DNA of 64,000 nucleotides from CAYHCE01 sp964355015 (GTDB lineage Bacteria > Cyanobacteriota > Cyanobacteriia > PCC-6307 > Cyanobiaceae), in assembly GCA_964355015.1 (NCBI GenBank), contig CAYHCE010000009.1:1-64000 (forward strand), read 5' to 3'. A model generated the notes under the pieces. That model made no database searches and was not told the DNA's origin. It saw only the letters and a program-made list of their open reading frames with translations. Position numbers and translations under genes: made by a program. Positions within the stretch are counted from its first letter, which is position 1. Each line of letters starts with the position of its first letter. Positions 51,364 through 60,550 of this stretch are shown piece by piece.

Positions 51364-51987
51364 TCAGCGGGGCGGCTCCTCCTGCGGCGGCATCGGTCCC
51401 AGCGCCTCCTCCGCGGCCCGCACCTTCTCCCGATCCGGCAGCAGCTGCTCCTCCTCCAGCATCGGCAGCCGTTCCACCGTCACTTCGCCGGGGTTCCGTG
51501 GCGGCTCACGCCATTGCCAGCTGCTGCGTGGTGACCGCTGCTGGCAGAGCGCTTCCAGCTGCCGCCGCAGGGCATCGCGCACGTCCCGGCGGGCCACCGC
51601 CTCGAAGAACTCCGCCCGGGTGGCCAGGCCGGAGCTGAACGGTGCCGAGCCGTTGCCGTTGAACAGCCGGGCCGGATCCGGCAGCCAGCGCGGCCGGCAG
51701 ATGCCTCGCTGGCGCGTGTCGGTTTCCAGCCAGATGTGGAGGCCGTAGCCGTCGGGCTGGCTGACCACCGCAAGGCCGTCATGGGGTGCGCTGCGCGGCA
51801 GGGGGAGGATCCGCCAGGTGGCGCGACGGTGGGAGGGAACACAGCCCGCCGCGAGCAGCAGGGCCAGCAGGGCCGTGAGCGCTGCCGTGGCTGAAGCGGA
51901 CCGGATCAGGGGCCGGTGCAAGGGGACCAGGCGATGAGGCGGCGATCCTGCCCGAATTCCCCGGCGGCTGAAGGACGCCACAATCAC
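51364..51987 (-). CDS. Putative lipoprotein, hypothetical
   Basis: 207 residues from a GTG; a TTG about 22 codons in is an alternative that would give a better signal peptide. TAALTALLALLLAAGC is a lipobox (Cys near 49 in the long form). The rest (LAVVSQPDGYGLHIWLETDT, WLPDPARLFNGNGSAPFSSG, TRAEFFEAVARRDVRDALRR) matches no family I recognise. Start is 5 bp from the divergent redoxin gene's frame. Confidence 0.6.
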   Translation of the reverse strand: MIVASFSRRGIRAGSPPHRLVPLHRPLIRSASATAALTALLALLLAAGCVPSHRRATWRILPLPRSAPHDGLAVVSQPDGYGLHIWLETDTRQRGICRPRWLPDPARLFNGNGSAPFSSGLATRAEFFEAVARRDVRDALRRQLEALCQQRSPRSSWQWREPPRNPGEVTVERLPMLEEEQLLPDREKVRAAEEALGPMPPQEEPPR

Positions 51988-52013
51988 CCTCCGTGCCGCG
52001 CCGCCGTCTGGCC

Positions 52014-52583
52014 ATGGCCCTCACCCCCTCCACGATGCTGCCCCTGGGCACCCCGCTGCCCGCCTTCCGCCTGTCCGCTCTCGACGGGGCGACGCTGTCC
52101 AGCGTCGCCCTGCACCCCCGCCCCGTGCTGGTGCTGTTTCTCTGTGCCCACTGCCCCTTCGTGATCCATGCGGAGCCGGAGCTGTCCAGGATCGCGACCG
52201 ACTACGGCGAACGCGTGACGATCCTGGCCATCGCCAGCAACAGCCTCCGCACCCATCCCCAGGACGGCCCCGCCCAGCTGGAAGCCCAGCGGCAGCGCAA
52301 CGGCTGGCGCTTCCCCTACCTGCTCGACACGGACCAGAGCGTGGCGCGCGCCTTCCTGGCCGCCTGCACCCCCGACCTCTACCTGTTCGATGCCGCCCAC
52401 CGGCTCGTCTACCGGGGTCAGCTGGACCCCAGTCGCCCCGGCAGCGGCCAGCCACCGGATGGCCGCGACCTGCGCGCCGCCCTCGACGCCCTGCTGGCCG
52501 GGCGCGCGCCGGAGCCGGAGCAGACCGCCTCGATCGGCTGCAACATCAAATGGCACCCGGGTCAGAAGCCGGCCTGGGCCTGA
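52014..52583 (+). CDS. Thioredoxin-like/AhpC-TSA family redoxin
   Basis: 189 residues from the ATG at 52014; a GTG at 51993 is possible. It has PVLVLFLCAHCPFVIHAEPE with C-A-H-C active-site-like Cys, ILAIASNSLRTHPQDGPAQL, FPYLLDTDQSVARAFLAACT, PDLYLFDAAHRLVYRGQLD and the C-terminal SIGCNIKWHPG. This matches the common redoxin type with a conserved GCxIKW tail. Probably a thiol-disulfide or peroxide-linked redox protein; partner unknown. Confidence 0.85.
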   Translation: MALTPSTMLPLGTPLPAFRLSALDGATLSSVALHPRPVLVLFLCAHCPFVIHAEPELSRIATDYGERVTILAIASNSLRTHPQDGPAQLEAQRQRNGWRFPYLLDTDQSVARAFLAACTPDLYLFDAAHRLVYRGQLDPSRPGSGQPPDGRDLRAALDALLAGRAPEPEQTASIGCNIKWHPGQKPAWA

Positions 52584-52610
52584 CCGTCCGCGGGGCTTAA
52601 GGTTGCCTCC

Positions 52611-53867
52611 ATGCAGGTGCCCCCCTTCGATCTCACCGAGCAGCTTCATCAACTCGGTGAAGCCCTCGAGGATGCCGTTCTGCAGGTGTTGCGCAGTGGG
52701 CAGTACATCGGGGGCGCCACGATTGCGCAGTTCGAGCAACAGTTCGCCACAGCCACCGGCAGCCCCTACACGATCGGCTGCAACAGCGGCACCGATGCCC
52801 TGATCCTGGCCCTGCGCGGGCTGGGCCTCGGTCCCGGCGATGAGGTGATCACCAGCTCCTTCAGCTTCTTCGCCACCGCCGAAGCGATCAGCGCCGTGGG
52901 GGCCACGCCGGTGTTCGTGGATGTGGAGGAAAGCTCCTATCTCATCGACCCGGCGGCAATCGAGGCCGCGATCACGCCGGCCACCCGCGCCCTGATGCCG
53001 GTCCACCTGTTCGGCCGCCCGGTGAACATGGAGCGGCTGGGTGCCATCGCCGCGGCCCACGATCTCAGGGTGATCGAGGACTGTGCCCAGGCCACCGGCG
53101 CGAGCTGGGCCGGACGGCCGGTGGGCAGCTGGGGCGATGCCGGCTGCTTCAGTTTCTTCCCCACCAAGAATCTCGGTGGCGCCGGCGACGGCGGCGCGGT
53201 CACCTGCCGCGACCCCGAGCTGGCCCAGCGGATCCGCGAGCTGGCCGTACACGGTATGCCGCGCCGCTATCTGCACACCTCCCTGGGATACAACAGCCGC
53301 CTCGACGCCCTCCAGGCGGCGGTGCTCAACGTCAAGCTGCCCCACCTGGACACCTGGATCCGGCGCCGTGGCCAGCTGGCCGAGGTCTATCGGCGCGAGC
53401 TGGCCGACACGCCGGGGCTGGTGCTTCCCGAGGCCGGCCCCGCTGGCCACAGCTGGAACCAGTTCGTGGTGCGCCTGCCCCGTTGTCCCCAGAACCAGTC
53501 GAGCTGTGGCAGCCGTTGCGTCCCCTCCGCCGACAGCGCCGATTACGGCCTGCCGGAAAGCTGCTGCCGTGACTGGCTGAAGCAGGAGCTGGCCGCCGCC
53601 GGAGTCAACACGATCATCTACTACCCCATCCCGATCCACCGCCAGCCGGCCTATGCCGTCCTCGGCTACGGCCAGGGCAGCCTGCCGATCACCGAACGGC
53701 TCACGGCCGAGGTGCTCAGCCTGCCGATCTTCCCCGAGCTGAGCGCCGCCCAGCAGCAACGCGTGGTGGAGGTGCTCAGGAGCCTGCTGAGCCGCGCCTG
53801 GGGCCGAACGACGTCCGGGATCTGCGCGGCGGCCGAACCCGTGGGCTCGATCTCGGGCTCAGCCTGA
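52611..53867 (+). CDS. DegT/DnrJ/EryC1/StrS-family aminotransferase
   Basis: 418 residues; PLP-dependent sugar-nucleotide aminotransferase family. ALRGLGLGPGDEVITSSFSF is followed by VFVDVEESSYLIDPAAIEAA, MPVHLFGRPVNM, VIEDCAQATGASWAGRPVGS, then FSFFPTKNLGGAGDGGAVTC (PLP Lys in the PTKNL block), and YNSRLDALQAAVLNVKLPHL. The C-terminal region has INTI-like VNTIIYYPIPIHRQPAY. An inserted Cys-rich stretch of about 35 residues (RCPQNQSSCGSRC ... ESCC) separates the VRLP strand from the last domain. Sugar substrate unknown; no other sugar-pathway genes are close. Confidence 0.88.
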   Translation: MQVPPFDLTEQLHQLGEALEDAVLQVLRSGQYIGGATIAQFEQQFATATGSPYTIGCNSGTDALILALRGLGLGPGDEVITSSFSFFATAEAISAVGATPVFVDVEESSYLIDPAAIEAAITPATRALMPVHLFGRPVNMERLGAIAAAHDLRVIEDCAQATGASWAGRPVGSWGDAGCFSFFPTKNLGGAGDGGAVTCRDPELAQRIRELAVHGMPRRYLHTSLGYNSRLDALQAAVLNVKLPHLDTWIRRRGQLAEVYRRELADTPGLVLPEAGPAGHSWNQFVVRLPRCPQNQSSCGSRCVPSADSADYGLPESCCRDWLKQELAAAGVNTIIYYPIPIHRQPAYAVLGYGQGSLPITERLTAEVLSLPIFPELSAAQQQRVVEVLRSLLSRAWGRTTSGICAAAEPVGSISGSA

Positions 53868-53895
53868 TCCTGATCAGCACCGGACCCCCTGCCGC

Positions 53896-55368
53896 TCAGC
53901 GCAGGCCGGCGTGAAGTGCCTTGAACCGGGCCTGCTGCTGCTTGTGGCTCACGATCGGCGCCGGGTAGCCCCGTCGCTCCAGGGGGGCGATCTCGCCGCC
54001 GATCAGATCCCCCGTGGCCACATGGGCCAGTTCCGGCAGCCAGCGGCGGATGTAGACGGCTTCCGGATCGAAGCGCGACGCCTGGGTGTAGGGGTTGAAG
54101 ATGCGCAGCGGTCTGGAGTCCATGCCGCTGCTGGCGCTCCATTGCCAGCCGCCGTTGTTGGCGGCCAGATCGCCGTCCACCAGCTGTTCCATGAAGGCGT
54201 GCTCGCCCCAGCGCCAGTCAACGATCAGGTCCTTCACCAGGAAGGAGGCAACGATCATGCGGCAGCGGTTGTGCATCCAGCCGGTGGCGTTCAGCTGGCG
54301 CATCGCCGCATCCACGATCGGCACCCCCGTGAGCCCCTCGCACCAGGCCCCGAAGCGGCCGGCGTCATTCTCCCAGGGGAAGTGGCGCCACTGGGGCCGG
54401 TAGGGGCCCTCGGCCAGCTCGGGGAAGTGGAACAGCGCCTGCTGGTAGAACTCGCGCCAGGCCAGTTCCTGCTCCCAGACGGTGATCGCCTGGAGCTCCT
54501 CGTCACTGCGGGCGGCCGGCCGCAGTGACTGGGCCGCCGCCCAGGCCTGGCGGGGGCTGAGCGTGCCGAACCGGAGGGCGGCACTGAGCAACGAGGTGCC
54601 CGCCTCGCCGGGCAGGTTGCGGTCGGTTTCGTAACGCAGCAACGCGCTGTGGCTGAAGGCGGCCAGCTGCTCGGCGGCGGCGGCTTCGCCTGGGCGGCAG
54701 GGGCAGAGCTCGGCGCCGGCGAAGGGGCGACCCAGCTCCGCGGGCGCCGGCACGGCCTCCAGCAGCGGCAGCTGGTCCCAGAGCTGCCGCCCCGGCTGCG
54801 GCAGCCTGTGCGGGTCCAGGCCGATCAGGCCCCCGGGCGCGGGCACGGGGGCCTGTCCGCCCCCCCCGCCCGCCGGCTCCAGCCGCCGGCTCCAGCTGCG
54901 CCAGTAGGGGCCGTAGACCCGGTAGGGATCGCCGCCGCCGGTGCGCAGGGCCTCCGGGGGAACGAGCAGCTGATCCCAGTCCGCCAGCACCTTGCGGCCC
55001 CCGGCCTGCAGCGCCGCTGCCACCCGCCGGTCGCGCTCGCGGCCGCTGGGCTCCACGCCGCGGTTCCAGCTCACCACCTCGGCGCCGATGGCTGCGGCCA
55101 GTCGGGGCAGCACCTCCACCGGATCTCCCTGCAGCAGCAGCAGGCGGCTGCCGGCCGCCTGCCAGCTCACGGCCAGCTCCCGCAGGCTCTCGCTCTGGAA
55201 CCAGAGCCGGGCCGGCGCCATCGCGGCGGCTCCGAGCAGGGTCGGATCGAGCACGAACACCCCGGTCAGGGCGGGGGTGGCGCGGGCGGCAGCCGCCAGG
55301 CCCAGGTTGTCGGCCAGACGCAGGTCGCGGCGGTGCCAGAACAGCCAGCGGGGCGCACGGGAGGTCAC
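53896..55368 (-). CDS. phr: Deoxyribodipyrimidine photolyase (class I CPD type)
   Basis: 490 residues from a GTG. The N-terminal antenna domain starts LFWHRRDLRLADNLGLAAAA. The FAD domain has LLRYETDRNLPGEAGTSLLS, ELAWREFYQQALFHFPELAE, GVPIVDAAMRQLNATGWMHN, and RCRMIVASFLVKDLIVDWRW. Then come GGWQWSASSGMDSRPLRIFN, PYTQASRFDP, and YIRRWLPELA. The Trp and FAD-contact residues of photolyases are all there, so repair of UV cyclobutane dimers is likely. Antenna chromophore not decided. Convergent with the DegT gene, and 4 bp after the NUDIX gene on the same strand. Confidence 0.93.
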   Translation of the reverse strand: MTSRAPRWLFWHRRDLRLADNLGLAAAARATPALTGVFVLDPTLLGAAAMAPARLWFQSESLRELAVSWQAAGSRLLLLQGDPVEVLPRLAAAIGAEVVSWNRGVEPSGRERDRRVAAALQAGGRKVLADWDQLLVPPEALRTGGGDPYRVYGPYWRSWSRRLEPAGGGGGQAPVPAPGGLIGLDPHRLPQPGRQLWDQLPLLEAVPAPAELGRPFAGAELCPCRPGEAAAAEQLAAFSHSALLRYETDRNLPGEAGTSLLSAALRFGTLSPRQAWAAAQSLRPAARSDEELQAITVWEQELAWREFYQQALFHFPELAEGPYRPQWRHFPWENDAGRFGAWCEGLTGVPIVDAAMRQLNATGWMHNRCRMIVASFLVKDLIVDWRWGEHAFMEQLVDGDLAANNGGWQWSASSGMDSRPLRIFNPYTQASRFDPEAVYIRRWLPELAHVATGDLIGGEIAPLERRGYPAPIVSHKQQQARFKALHAGLR

Positions 55369-55372
55369 TGCT

Positions 55373-55933
55373 TCAGAGACCCAGCAGCTGCCGGGCCCGG
55401 AACCAGGCCGTCACGCTCTTACCGTCGAGGGCTTCATCACCGCTGGCCAGGGCCGCGTCCAGAGCCTCGGGCTCCAGCAGCAGCACCTCGAGATCCTCGT
55501 CGTCGTCGCCGGCGGGAGGCTCCGCCAGGGGGGTGAGTTCACGGGCCAGAAAGAGATGGATCACCTCGTCGGAGTAGCCGGGGCAGGGGAGCATCGAGCC
55601 GAGGGGATCCCAGCGGGCGGCGGAGTAGCCGGCTTCCTCCTGCAGTTCCCGCTGCATCGTGCCCAGGGGTTCTTCGCCCTCGTCGAGCGTGCCGGCGGGG
55701 AACTCCAGGATGCGGCTGGCCACGGCGAAGCGATACTGGCGCAGCACCACCACCCGGCCGTCGTCGAGCACGGGCACCGCCAGGGAGGCGCCGGGGTGGC
55801 GGATGATCCCGAACGTGCCCTCGATCCCCATCGGCAGCACGATGCGGTTCAGTTCGAAGCGGATCTTGCGGGCTTCGAGCACCGCCTCCGTCACCAGATG
55901 CCGCGAGGGTTCGGGGGGCGGCAGCGGGACCAT
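55373..55933 (-). CDS. NUDIX hydrolase (ADP-ribose pyrophosphatase type)
   Basis: 186 residues. The Nudix box GTLDEGEEPLGTMQRELQEE, then AGY, is intact (Gx5Ex7REUxEExGU). VVLRQYRFAVASRILEFPAG before it is typical of ADP-ribose pyrophosphatases, as is the C-terminal DEVIHLFLARELTP. Likely hydrolyses nucleoside diphosphates linked to other groups. The start of photolyase follows 4 bp after its stop, so they form one transcript, which fits a damage or house-cleaning role. Confidence 0.9.
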   Translation of the reverse strand: MVPLPPPEPSRHLVTEAVLEARKIRFELNRIVLPMGIEGTFGIIRHPGASLAVPVLDDGRVVVLRQYRFAVASRILEFPAGTLDEGEEPLGTMQRELQEEAGYSAARWDPLGSMLPCPGYSDEVIHLFLARELTPLAEPPAGDDDEDLEVLLLEPEALDAALASGDEALDGKSVTAWFRARQLLGL

Positions 55934-55987
55934 GGCGTCGACGCGGGAGCGGTCCCCAGTGTGGCCGGAGGCCGTCCGGACCGCGCG

Positions 55988-56581
55988 CTACTCGGGCCAG
56001 TCCGATCGACCCGGCAGGGCCGGCAGCGGCCCCTCGCCGGCCCGCGCCTGCAGGGCGGCCAGCAGCTCCCCCACCGGAGCGGTCGCGCCGGGTGGGATCA
56101 GGCCGGGATCGATGGCGGCCAGCGGCGCCAGCACGAAGCTCCGCTCGAGCAGGCGCGGGTGGGGCAGGGTCAGCTCCGCGTCCTGCCGCTGCTCCTCACC
56201 GCACCAGAGCAGATCCAGATCCAGCCGGCGCGGCCCCCAGCGCTCGCGCCGCTCACGGCCGAAGCGGATCTCCAGGGCCTGCAGCGTCCGCAGCACGGCC
56301 AGGGGATCGGGGTCCCGGCGTGCGGGAGGCCCGGCCAGTTGCGCCACGGCGACGCCATTGAGATAGGGAGGCTGGCCCGGTGGTCCCCCCAGCGGCGCCG
56401 TACGGAACAGGGGCGACCAGCGCCAGTGGAGGGCTACGCCGTTGAGGGCCCGCTCCAGCAGGGGCCGCACCGCCGGCAGGGTGGCCAGGGGATCGCCGAG
56501 GTTGGCGCCGAGGGCGATCGCCAGCGTCCTCCCGCCTGCTGCGGTCGCCTCTCCGGCCTGATCAGCGAGACTGGCCCCCAC
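55988..56581 (-). CDS. folK: 2-amino-4-hydroxy-6-hydroxymethyldihydropteridine pyrophosphokinase
   Basis: 197 residues from the GTG at 56581; a TTG at 56611 would overlap the chlD start. LAIALGANLGDPLATLPAVR is the N-terminal HPPK motif. SPLFRTAPLGGPPGQPPYLN follows, and RWGPRRLDLDLLWCGEEQ is the Mg/ATP PRxxDLD motif. LTLPHPRLLERSFVLAPLAA completes it. Makes the pyrophosphate pterin for folate synthesis. Divergent from chlD (20 bp between starts) and 54 bp upstream of the NUDIX gene. Confidence 0.9.
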   Translation of the reverse strand: MGASLADQAGEATAAGGRTLAIALGANLGDPLATLPAVRPLLERALNGVALHWRWSPLFRTAPLGGPPGQPPYLNGVAVAQLAGPPARRDPDPLAVLRTLQALEIRFGRERRERWGPRRLDLDLLWCGEEQRQDAELTLPHPRLLERSFVLAPLAAIDPGLIPPGATAPVGELLAALQARAGEGPLPALPGRSDWPE

Positions 56582-56601
56582 GTCGATGCACCGGTCCCTC
56601 C

Positions 56602-58725
56602 ATGGTCGCAAGCGGCCTGTCGCCAGCTTCCGCTCCGGGCCCGGCCCACGGCTCGGGCCGCGGCGTCGCCACCGGCGCCTTCCCCCTGGCGGCGATCACC
56701 GGTCACGGCACCCTCAAGCTGGCCCTGCTGCTGGCCGCCGTCGATCCGGGCCTGGGCGGCGTGGTGATCGCCGGTGGCCGTGGCACGGGCAAATCGGTGC
56801 TGGCCCGCGGCCTGCACGCCCTGCTGCCACCGATCGACGTGGTGCAGGACAGCCTCAACGCCGATCCGCAGCGGCCGGAGGAATGGGACGGGGCCACCCG
56901 CCGCCGCATCACCCAGCTGGGAGGGGATGCCAGCGGCGCCGATCCCACCGTCCTGCTGCCCACCCGGGTGATCCCGGCCCCGTTCATCCAGGTGCCCCTG
57001 GGCGTCACCGAGGACCGCCTGGTGGGGTCGGTCGACGTCACCGCCTCCCTGGCGGCAGGGGCCGCCATCTTCCTGCCGGGCCTGCTGGCGGAAGCCCACC
57101 GGGGTGTGCTCTACGTCGATGAGCTCAACCTGCTCGACGACGGCATCACCAACCTGCTGCTGGCTGCGGTGGGATCGGGCCAGAACCGGATCGAGCGGGA
57201 GGGTCTGAGCCTCTGCCATCCCTGCCGCGCCCTGCTGATCGCCACCTACAACCCCGAGGAGGGGGCGGTGCGCGACCACCTGCTGGACCGCTTCGCCATC
57301 GCCCTCTCGGCCGACCAGCTGCTGGACACCGAACAGCGGGTGGCGATCACCCGCTCGGTCCTGGACCATGGCGAATCCAGTGAGGGCTTTCGCGGCCAGT
57401 GGCAGGAGGAGACCGACGCCCTGGCCACCCAGCTGCTGCTGGCCCGCCAGTGGCTGCCCGATGTGCGGATCGAGCGCCCCCAGATCCGTTACCTGGTGGA
57501 GGAGGCGATCCGCGGCGGCGTCGAGGGGCACCGCGCCGAGCTCTATGCCGTGCGGGTGGCGCGGGCCCATGCGGCCCTCTGCGGCCGCGACCGGGTCGAC
57601 GCCGACGACCTGCAGGTGGCGGTGCGGCTGGTGATCGCGCCACGGGCGCTGCAGCTGCCGCCACCCGATCCCGACCAGCCCCTGGAGCCGCCACCGCCGC
57701 CGCCGCCCCAGGGGGAGCAGCCACCCGAGCAGCCCGAACCGCCCGAGAACCAGGAGCAGGAACAGGAACCCGACGAGCCCGACCAGGACGAGCCCGAGGA
57801 CGACACCCCCGAGGACCAGGCGCCAGCTCCGATCCCGGAGGAGTTCCTGCTGGATCCGGAGGCCGTCGCCATCGATCCCGACCTGCTGCTGTTCTCGGCC
57901 GCCAAGACCAGGAGCGGCAGCAGCGGCAGCCGCTCCGTGGTGATGAGCGACAGCCGCGGCCGCTATGTCAGACCGATGCTGCCCCGCGGACCCGTGCGCC
58001 GCATCGCCGTGGATGCCACGCTGCGGGCGGCGGCGCCGTACCAGAAGGCACGACGGGAGCGGGAACCGCACCGCCGGGTGATCGTGGAGGAGGGCGACCT
58101 GCGGGCCAAGCAGCTGCAGCGCAAGGCCGGCGCCCTGGTGATCTTCCTGGTCGACGCCAGCGGCTCGATGGCGCTGAACCGGATGCAGAGCGCCAAGGGG
58201 GCCGTGATCCGTCTGCTCACCGAGGCCTATGAGAACCGCGATGAAGTCGCCCTGATCCCCTTCCGCGGCGAGCAGGCCGAGGTGCTGCTGCCCCCCACCC
58301 GCTCGATCACCGCCGCCCGCCGTCGCCTGGAGCAGATGCCCTGCGGCGGCGGTTCACCCCTGGCCCACGGCCTCACCCAGGCGGCGCGCGTCGGCGCCAA
58401 CGCGCTGGCCACAGGCGATCTCGGCCAGGTGGTGGTGGTGGCCATCACCGACGGGCGCGGCAACGTGCCGCTCAGCCGTTCGCTCGGCCAGCCGGAACTG
58501 GAGGGGGAGGAGCCCGTCGACCTCAAGGAGGAGGTGAAGCGGGTGGCGGGCCGCTACCGGGCCCTGGGCATCAAGCTGCTGGTGATCGACACCGAGCGCA
58601 GGTTCATCGGCAGCGGCATGGGCAAGGACCTGGCCGAGGCTGCGGGCGGGCGCTATGTGCAGCTGCCGAAAGCGAGTGATCAGGCGATCGCGGCGATCGC
58701 CCTGGAGGCCATCAACGCCTTCTGA
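56602..58725 (+). CDS. chlD: Magnesium chelatase subunit D
   Basis: 707 residues. AAA+ domain: GGRGTGKSVLARGLHALLPP (Walker A 58-65), GVLYVDELNLLDDGITNLLL (Walker B), and ALLIATYNPEEGAVRDHLLD. A long proline- and acid-rich linker (about 353-415; runs of P, E, Q, D) follows. The C-terminal integrin-I domain has the MIDAS LVDASGSMALNRM, the block PCGGGSPLAHGLTQAARVGA and AITDGRGNVPLSRSLG. With ChlI and ChlH it inserts Mg2+ into protoporphyrin IX for chlorophyll. This is the canonical cyanobacterial copy; chlI and main chlH are not in the window. Confidence 0.93.
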   Translation: MVASGLSPASAPGPAHGSGRGVATGAFPLAAITGHGTLKLALLLAAVDPGLGGVVIAGGRGTGKSVLARGLHALLPPIDVVQDSLNADPQRPEEWDGATRRRITQLGGDASGADPTVLLPTRVIPAPFIQVPLGVTEDRLVGSVDVTASLAAGAAIFLPGLLAEAHRGVLYVDELNLLDDGITNLLLAAVGSGQNRIEREGLSLCHPCRALLIATYNPEEGAVRDHLLDRFAIALSADQLLDTEQRVAITRSVLDHGESSEGFRGQWQEETDALATQLLLARQWLPDVRIERPQIRYLVEEAIRGGVEGHRAELYAVRVARAHAALCGRDRVDADDLQVAVRLVIAPRALQLPPPDPDQPLEPPPPPPPQGEQPPEQPEPPENQEQEQEPDEPDQDEPEDDTPEDQAPAPIPEEFLLDPEAVAIDPDLLLFSAAKTRSGSSGSRSVVMSDSRGRYVRPMLPRGPVRRIAVDATLRAAAPYQKARREREPHRRVIVEEGDLRAKQLQRKAGALVIFLVDASGSMALNRMQSAKGAVIRLLTEAYENRDEVALIPFRGEQAEVLLPPTRSITAARRRLEQMPCGGGSPLAHGLTQAARVGANALATGDLGQVVVVAITDGRGNVPLSRSLGQPELEGEEPVDLKEEVKRVAGRYRALGIKLLVIDTERRFIGSGMGKDLAEAAGGRYVQLPKASDQAIAAIALEAINAF

Positions 58726-58756
58726 GGGTCCGTCTGCAGGCCCGCTTCCTCCTGGC

Positions 58757-59713
58757 CTACTTCTGCGGCGCCGGCTGACGGGTCTGGCTTTTCCGGTCAG
58801 CCTTCTCCTTGCCCAGGCCGGTCTGGGCAGGGTAGAGCTCTTCGAACAGCTGACCCAGGCCGATGGTCACGCTGCGGACCCCGTCCATGAACGCCACATC
58901 GCTGGTGAGCTTGCTGACGTCGCCGCCAACGGCATCAATGCGGGCCGTCAGCCGCTCGGCATGGCTCACCGTGCTCCGCAGTTCCGCCAGGGTCCTGGGA
59001 TTGTCGAGGCTGGCTGTGACGTTGCGCACGTGGCGGCTGGCGATCGCGGCCTCGGCTGTGGCGGTGTTGAGGTTGGCCAGGATCGGATCGGCCTTCCTCA
59101 CCGCCCGGTTCAGCTCCTGCACCGTCTGCTGAGCTTTCTTCAGGAACAGGGTGGCCTGCTTGGAGGTGGCATCGAAGCTGCGGGTGGTGTTGGCCATTTC
59201 GGCCACGATCTGCTTCTTGTCCACCTCGGCCAGCAAGCGCTGCATCAGCTCGGTGACGCTGCTCAGGCTGGCCGCGGTCACCCCCTGCAGTTCGGCGCCG
59301 GCGCAGACCATCCGGCGGTTGTCGCAGGCCTTGTCGCGGGGGCGGGGAGCGGTGCTGGGCAGCGGGTTGCCGCTGCTGATCAGAGCCACCTGGGCATCTC
59401 CGCCCAGCAGGGATCCCGTCTGCACCTGGGCCAGGGTGGGGCGGGCCAGCTGCAGGCTGGGATCGGTGATCTCCAGCTCCGCCAGCACGGAGGAGGACGA
59501 GGGCACGATCCGCCGCACGCTTCCCACCTGAACGCCCCGGAAGATCACCGCCGAGCGATCCGCCAGACCGGCGGCGTCATTGAAGCGGACCCGCAGGGTC
59601 CAGTTGTTCTGGCTCAGCGAAATGCCTCGCAGCCAGAACCAGAACGCGAAGCCCCCCACAACGGCCGTGAGCAGCGAAAATCCGACCATGGCCTCTCGCA
59701 CGCTGCGGCGCAT
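58757..59713 (-). CDS. MlaD/MCE-domain protein of an ABC lipid transporter
   Basis: 318 residues. An N-terminal anchor helix (VGFSLLTAVVGGFAFWFWLR) is followed by the MCE domain (WTLRVRFNDAAGLADRSAVI, FRGVQVGSVRRI, LEITDPSLQLARPTLAQVQT, GSLLGGDAQVALISSG). After this comes a long helical region with heptad-like content (ANTTRSFDATSKQATLFLKK, RTLAELRSTVSHAERLTARI). It is a hexamer-forming substrate-binding unit by family, thought to move lipids between membranes. It is 6 bp after the ATPase gene; no permease (MlaE) is adjacent. Confidence 0.88.
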   Translation of the reverse strand: MRRSVREAMVGFSLLTAVVGGFAFWFWLRGISLSQNNWTLRVRFNDAAGLADRSAVIFRGVQVGSVRRIVPSSSSVLAELEITDPSLQLARPTLAQVQTGSLLGGDAQVALISSGNPLPSTAPRPRDKACDNRRMVCAGAELQGVTAASLSSVTELMQRLLAEVDKKQIVAEMANTTRSFDATSKQATLFLKKAQQTVQELNRAVRKADPILANLNTATAEAAIASRHVRNVTASLDNPRTLAELRSTVSHAERLTARIDAVGGDVSKLTSDVAFMDGVRSVTIGLGQLFEELYPAQTGLGKEKADRKSQTRQPAPQK

Positions 59714-59719
59714 GTGGCT

Positions 59720-60550
59720 TCAGAGCTCCGCCGGTTGCATCGGGCCGCTCAGGCTACCTGTTCGGAACTGATGTACGTATGGATTGTCGGTGCGGCTGAA
59801 ATCCTCCACGCCACCGATCCATTGCAGCTGGCCGCCGTAGAGCATCGCCACCCGCTCGGCCGAGCGCAGGATGGTGCTCATCACGTGGCTGACCACCACT
59901 GAACAACCCGCCGCCATCCGGGTGGTGGTGACGATCAGATCCTCGATGCGGGTGCAGGCCACCGGGTCGAGTCCGGCGGTGGGCTCGTCGAACAGCAGCA
60001 CGGGATGCTGCTCCGCCGAGCGGGCCGGGTCCTCGATCAGGGCCCGAGCGAAGCTCACCCGCTTCTGCATGCCGCCGCTCAGCTCCCCGGGCAGGAGCTC
60101 CTCGATCCCTGAAAGGCCCACCGCCTCCAGGGCCCTGTGCACCCGCTGCCGGATCTCCCGCTCGGGCAGCCGGCTGTGGCGATAGAGCAGAAAGCCCACG
60201 TTCTCCCGCACCGTCAGCGAACCCAGCAGGGCGGGGTTCTGGAACACCAGTCGCACGTCGGGCGGATGGCGCTGGTCCAGCCGCAGATAGCGCTGGGGCA
60301 CGCCGTGGATGCGCAGTTCCCCAGCCGTGGGCAGCAGCAGCCCGGCCAGGATGCGCAGGATGGTGGATTTTCCCGTGCCCGACGGACCCACCACCGCCAG
60401 TCGCTCGCCGGGCCCGAGCCTGAGGCTGAAGTGATCAAGCACGGTGTTGGTGCCCCAGCGCATGCACACCCCATCCAGCTCCAGAACCGGGGGGCCGGCC
60501 GCACCTGGTGGGGACACGGTCTCGGCGCTGCTCGGGTGCGTCCGGTTCAT
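59720..60550 (-). CDS. ABC transporter ATP-binding protein, MlaF type
   Basis: 276 residues. Walker A GPSGTGKSTILRILAGLLLP, VRLVFQNPALLGSLTVRENV (Q-loop), LPGELSGGMQKRVSFARALI (signature), LLFDEPTAGLDPVACTRIED (Walker B) and SHVMSTILRSAERVAMLYGG (switch His) are all intact. The pattern and the neighbouring MCE gene place it in the MlaF group that powers lipid-transport complexes. Starts at ATG 60550, 156 bp from the divergent yvcK-type start. Confidence 0.9.
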   Translation of the reverse strand: MNRTHPSSAETVSPPGAAGPPVLELDGVCMRWGTNTVLDHFSLRLGPGERLAVVGPSGTGKSTILRILAGLLLPTAGELRIHGVPQRYLRLDQRHPPDVRLVFQNPALLGSLTVRENVGFLLYRHSRLPEREIRQRVHRALEAVGLSGIEELLPGELSGGMQKRVSFARALIEDPARSAEQHPVLLFDEPTAGLDPVACTRIEDLIVTTTRMAAGCSVVVSHVMSTILRSAERVAMLYGGQLQWIGGVEDFSRTDNPYVHQFRTGSLSGPMQPAEL

